DNA from: Desulfurococcales archaeon | GTDB lineage: Archaea; Thermoproteota; Thermoprotei_A; Sulfolobales; Desulfurococcaceae | Assembly: GCA_027028805.1 (NCBI GenBank) | Contig: JALVHX010000233.1 | Span: 1-7,670 of the forward strand | Direction of reading: 5' to 3' | DNA: 7,670 bases | Part shown: positions 4,673-7,670 of the stretch, one piece after another | How the letters are laid out: every line of letters starts with the position of its first letter | Numbering within the stretch: the first letter of the stretch is position 1 | Made by a program: the position numbers and the translations under genes | The notes under the pieces: generated by a model | The model's input: the letters and a program-made list of their open reading frames with translations, nothing else | Told to the model about the DNA's origin: nothing | Database searches by the model: none

Positions 4673-7120
4673 ATGAGCGGGCAGGTGGAGTATAGGCCGC
4701 GTATCGTGGAGAAGAGATGGGATGTTTCTATGGAGATGGAGCTTTACGAGGAATGGGAGAGGGAGGGGCTTCACCGCTTCGTCTTCGACGAGAATGATCC
4801 CAGGGAGATAATAGCCATCGACACTCCTCCCCCCTATGCGAGCGGTAAGTGGCATGTCGGGGGGGCCGCGCATTATGCGCAGATCGATATGATAGCTAGG
4901 TATTTCAGGATGAAGGGATACAATGTCCTAGTACCCTTCTACGCGGACCGTAACGGGCTCCCCGTGGAGGTGCAGGTGGAGAAGAAGTATAAGATAAACC
5001 CTCACGAGATATCGGCTACGCCTGAGGGGAGGGAGAAGTTTCTATCGTTGTGCCGCGAGTTCCTGGATGAGGCCGAGAGGGATATCGTTAAGATATGGAG
5101 GAGAATGGGCTGTAGCTTCGATTACTGGAGGAACGGCACGGATAGCCCGGAGTATAGGAGGATCACGCAGGCAACCTTCATAGAGCTGTATCGGAGAGGC
5201 TTGATCTATGAGGCCGAGAGGCCCGTTATATGGTGTCCCAGGTGCCGTACGACGCTGGCCGAGGCCGAGCTGGAGTATAAGGAGGAGGAGGGCTATCTAT
5301 ACTATATAAAGTTCCATGTAAAGGAGCTCGGCAGAGACGTGGTGGTGGCCACCACTAGGCCGGAGATGCTGAGGGCCTGTAAGGCGCTTGTCTATAACCC
5401 CAACGATGACAGGTATAAGCATCTCGAAGGCCTCCACGCGATTAATCCTCTCTACGGCCACGAGATGATAATAACGGCTTACCCGGAGGTTGACATGAAG
5501 TTTGGAACCGGCCTCGTAATGGTGTGTAGCTACGGCGACCAGATGGATGTGAAGATGTTCCGCGACCTCGGGCTGGAGCCGACGATAATAATAGATAAGG
5601 AGGGCCGCATGCTCCCCGAGACGGGGCCCCTGGCGGGCCTCACCGTTAGGGAGGCGAGGAAGAAGGCTGTGGAGTTGCTCGAGGAGAAGGGGCTTATAGT
5701 TAAGAAGGAGCGGCTTGTCCACAAGGTGCCTATATGCTGGAGATGTAAGACGCCTGTCCAGATAATTCATACACGTGAGTGGTTCCTGAAGCAGCTGGAG
5801 TATAAGGACAAGATCAGGGAGATCGCTTCGCAGATAAAGTTCTATCCCGAGATGCATCGTGTGAAGCTATACAACTGGATAGATAGCGTCTCCATGGACT
5901 GGCCTATAAGCAGGGACCGCTACTATGCTACGGAGGTTCCAGTGTGGAGGTGTAGGAAATGTGGGGCGGTTCTCGTCCCGGAGCCGGGCAGATACTATAG
6001 GCCGTGGAGAGATGAGCCTCCATGGGATAGGTGTCCGCGCTGCGGCGCCCCCCGCGACATGCTCGTGGGGGAGAAGAAGGTCTTCGATACGTGGTTCGAC
6101 AGCAGCATATCCGTGCTCTACGTGACGGGGTATGGGAGAAACGAGAAATTGTTCAAGAAAGCCTTCAAGTACACATTGAGGCCGCAGGGATACGAGATTA
6201 TAAGGACGTGGCTATACTATACGCTTCTCCGCGTCTACCAGTTGACGGGCAAGCCCGCGTTCAAATGGGTTAGGATAACGGGTATGGGTCTCGATAAGAA
6301 GGGGCGCGCGATGCACAAGTCTCTCGGAAACGTGATCGATCCCGAGCCCTACCTGGAGAAATATGGGGGAGACGCCTTCCGCTACTGGAGCGCGGCGGCG
6401 GCGAAGCTGGGCTATGACTACAGGTTCCGCGAAGACATGTTGAAAACAGGCCGCGCCTTCGCCACCAAGCTCTGGAACATAGCCCGGTTCATATCGATGT
6501 TCGAGTATCCCGCCGAGGGCTACGTGTTGCGGGAGATCGATAAGGCTACGCTGGCGAAGCTGGCTGAGCTCATAAAGAGGGTTGACGAGGCCTATGGTGA
6601 AATGGACGTGTATACCCCGATAACAGAGCTCTACCAGTTCGCCTGGAACTATTTCGCCAGCCACTACCTGGAGGCTGTCAAGGCGAGGGCGTATAACAGG
6701 GACGGCTCCTATAGCGTGGAGGAGCAGAGGGGCGCGTGGTACACCCTCTACACTGTTCTAGACGCGATATTGAGGATGCTTGCCCCCATAATGCCGTTTG
6801 TGACCGACGCCATCTATAGGAGGCTGTTCGGTAGGAGTGTCCACAAGGAACGGTTCCCCGAGCCGAGGGATGAGTGGATGGGGTGGAGCGGCAAGGCGGC
6901 TGACCTGCTCGTCGAGATAAACACTGCTATATGGAGCTATAAGAAGAAGAAGGGTATGCGGCTGCGCGACCCCCTGGGCCGCGTAGCTATACCGGGAGAG
7001 GCCAAGGGGCTTGTGGACGAGATACGTGACCTTCACAGGATCGGGGAGGTTGTTGTATACGGCGAGGAGAAGCCCGTGGGCGAGGATCTCGGCGGAGGAG
7101 TATTGTTGCTGGAGCCCTAG
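4673..7120 (+). CDS. valS: Valyl-tRNA synthetase, archaeal type
   Basis: This class I synthetase of 815 residues charges tRNA-Val with valine in the cytosol and edits misactivated threonine. Domains in order: a Rossmann half with the HIGH-equivalent HVGG (61-64) and NGLPVEVQVEKKY (94-106); a zinc-finger-like CPRC (188-191), with CWRC at 355-358 after the editing insertion; the CP1 editing domain from about 205 to 345, with TTRPE (227-231), ACKA and FGTGLVMVCSYGDQ (277-290); SMDWPISRDRYYATEVPVW (407-425); a second metal site C427/C430 and C454/C457; FDTWFDSS (471-478); and the KMSKS-equivalent AMHKS (546-550). A helical anticodon-binding domain follows to about 735. The tail is short, without the long C-terminal coiled-coil arm of bacterial enzymes. 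The start ATG at 4673 follows GGTGGAT (4661-4667); the frame is open to 4580, but a TATA box lies there. The editing domain sequence favours ValRS over IleRS or LeuRS. Confidence 0.96.
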   Translation: MSGQVEYRPRIVEKRWDVSMEMELYEEWEREGLHRFVFDENDPREIIAIDTPPPYASGKWHVGGAAHYAQIDMIARYFRMKGYNVLVPFYADRNGLPVEVQVEKKYKINPHEISATPEGREKFLSLCREFLDEAERDIVKIWRRMGCSFDYWRNGTDSPEYRRITQATFIELYRRGLIYEAERPVIWCPRCRTTLAEAELEYKEEEGYLYYIKFHVKELGRDVVVATTRPEMLRACKALVYNPNDDRYKHLEGLHAINPLYGHEMIITAYPEVDMKFGTGLVMVCSYGDQMDVKMFRDLGLEPTIIIDKEGRMLPETGPLAGLTVREARKKAVELLEEKGLIVKKERLVHKVPICWRCKTPVQIIHTREWFLKQLEYKDKIREIASQIKFYPEMHRVKLYNWIDSVSMDWPISRDRYYATEVPVWRCRKCGAVLVPEPGRYYRPWRDEPPWDRCPRCGAPRDMLVGEKKVFDTWFDSSISVLYVTGYGRNEKLFKKAFKYTLRPQGYEIIRTWLYYTLLRVYQLTGKPAFKWVRITGMGLDKKGRAMHKSLGNVIDPEPYLEKYGGDAFRYWSAAAAKLGYDYRFREDMLKTGRAFATKLWNIARFISMFEYPAEGYVLREIDKATLAKLAELIKRVDEAYGEMDVYTPITELYQFAWNYFASHYLEAVKARAYNRDGSYSVEEQRGAWYTLYTVLDAILRMLAPIMPFVTDAIYRRLFGRSVHKERFPEPRDEWMGWSGKAADLLVEINTAIWSYKKKKGMRLRDPLGRVAIPGEAKGLVDEIRDLHRIGEVVVYGEEKPVGEDLGGGVLLLEP

Positions 7121-7668
7121 GCGTCCCCGGAACCCCTTATCTTTCTCTCAATAAACCATCCAAGCCTCCGTAGCTGTGTCCTAAAAGGGAGGCGCCCCGG
7201 CACCGGTTTCACACGCCCCTTTTTTATGGCATCCAGCACCGCTTTATCGCCGGGCCCGTCGACCTCAACCCACGTATACGCGGCCCCTATGGCCTCCAGG
7301 ATATGGGCGTCGCTGTTGGCTAGTCCTGGTAGCCCTAGAAGCCTCGCGGCCTGCATGGCCTTTCTATTTGCTCCACGGGAGGCAGAGGCGTTCCATACCT
7401 CTACGGCGTCCCATTCATCGTAATCATATATAGCGTCGCCTATGCCTTGCCGCATGGTATCGAAGGGGTGCGCCGGCACTACTAGGCATTCATGCTCGTG
7501 AGCGTTGTCTATGAGCTCCGGGAGCCTGTCTATATAGTCTATTTCATCCAGACAATACACCAGTACATCCCCGTGCTGTGTACGCACCTCGTTCCCGACG
7601 ACAACCACCAGCTCGGCCCCGATCCTCTCCGCATAGCGTCGCGCGGCCAAGGCTCCCCGGAAAGTATT
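7117..7668 (-). CDS. PHP-domain metal-dependent phosphoesterase, 5' end outside the window
   Basis: This is the C-terminal part of a PHP-family protein (COG0613-like). The family uses a cluster of two or three metal ions to hydrolyse phosphoesters; the substrate here is unknown. Numbering from the first complete codon at 7668, the visible 183 residues start with NTFRGALAA, which in the family follows an ITDH-type strand. Then come the metal-ligand motifs GNE (Glu27), AHPF (His67) and NSDAH (Asp120, His122), with EVWNA before the last one. The N-terminal HxH and Asp ligands would lie beyond the right edge. A TTG at 7650 is a possible start codon, but the family match continues upstream of it, so I treat the gene as truncated. 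The basic tail (about 149-178) ends at a TAG overlapping the valS stop. No membrane segment is seen. Confidence 0.88.
   Translation of the reverse strand, partial: NTFRGALAARRYAERIGAELVVVVGNEVRTQHGDVLVYCLDEIDYIDRLPELIDNAHEHECLVVPAHPFDTMRQGIGDAIYDYDEWDAVEVWNASASRGANRKAMQAARLLGLPGLANSDAHILEAIGAAYTWVEVDGPGDKAVLDAIKKGRVKPVPGRLPFRTQLRRLGWFIERKIRGSGDA
7136..7150 (+). terminator. Possible pyrimidine-rich termination site for valS, inside the convergent gene
   Basis: With no intergenic space between valS and the convergent gene, valS transcripts must end inside the PHP gene. The first pyrimidine-rich stretch on the + strand is CCTTATCTTTCTCTC, 16 bases after the stop. It is only moderately T-rich, so support is weak. 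Confidence 0.25.
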
Positions 7669-7670
7669 AT

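Noticed and set aside
5297..5857. 186-codon - strand open frame inside valS
   Set aside because: It lies opposite the conserved editing domain of ValRS, and its His/Leu-rich composition is typical of an antisense shadow.
7650..7650. TTG at 7650 as the real start of the PHP gene
   Set aside because: The PHP family needs N-terminal HxH and Asp ligands that would be missing, and the frame continues with family-like residues to the window edge.

Overview
The window reads as a chromosomal segment of a hyperthermophilic crenarchaeon, most likely of the Desulfurococcales/Pyrodictiaceae type; this is an inference from several features. Arginine is encoded mostly by AGG/AGA and isoleucine often by ATA. 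Shine-Dalgarno-like GGAGG(T) motifs and TTTATA-type archaeal TATA boxes precede genes. Genes are packed with out-of-frame overlaps, and the valyl-tRNA synthetase is of the archaeal type. I see no rRNA, tRNA, CRISPR array, insertion sequence or sign of recent transfer.

Layout. (1) Positions 3-482 hold the 3' end of a membrane-anchored protein that faces the outside. (2) After a T-rich 165-bp gap, three + strand genes overlap like an operon: an unrecognised 225-aa protein (648-1325), a Maf-family nucleotide pyrophosphatase (1279-1905) and a PflX-type radical SAM protein (1892-3037). (3) A small unrecognised + strand gene follows (about 3136-3540). It converges on a - strand gene (3588-4403) encoding a secreted protein rich in N-glycosylation sequons, with His-rich ends and what looks like an internal duplication. 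(4) A 269-bp divergent intergenic region (4404-4672) carries two good TATA boxes and a repeated GGCTCTTG...CTGGAACGTTTC element. (5) valS (4673-7120, +) follows. Its stop codon lies in the same CTAG palindrome as the stop of a convergent PHP-domain phosphoesterase gene (7117 to beyond the right edge, -).

The window mixes housekeeping functions (valS, nucleotide sanitation by Maf) with poorly characterised archaeal genes. The parts most worth following up are the overlapping unknown-maf-radical SAM cluster, the secreted sequon-rich duplicated protein, and the repeated element in the promoter region it shares with valS. I found no clear, complete novel defence or mobile system.
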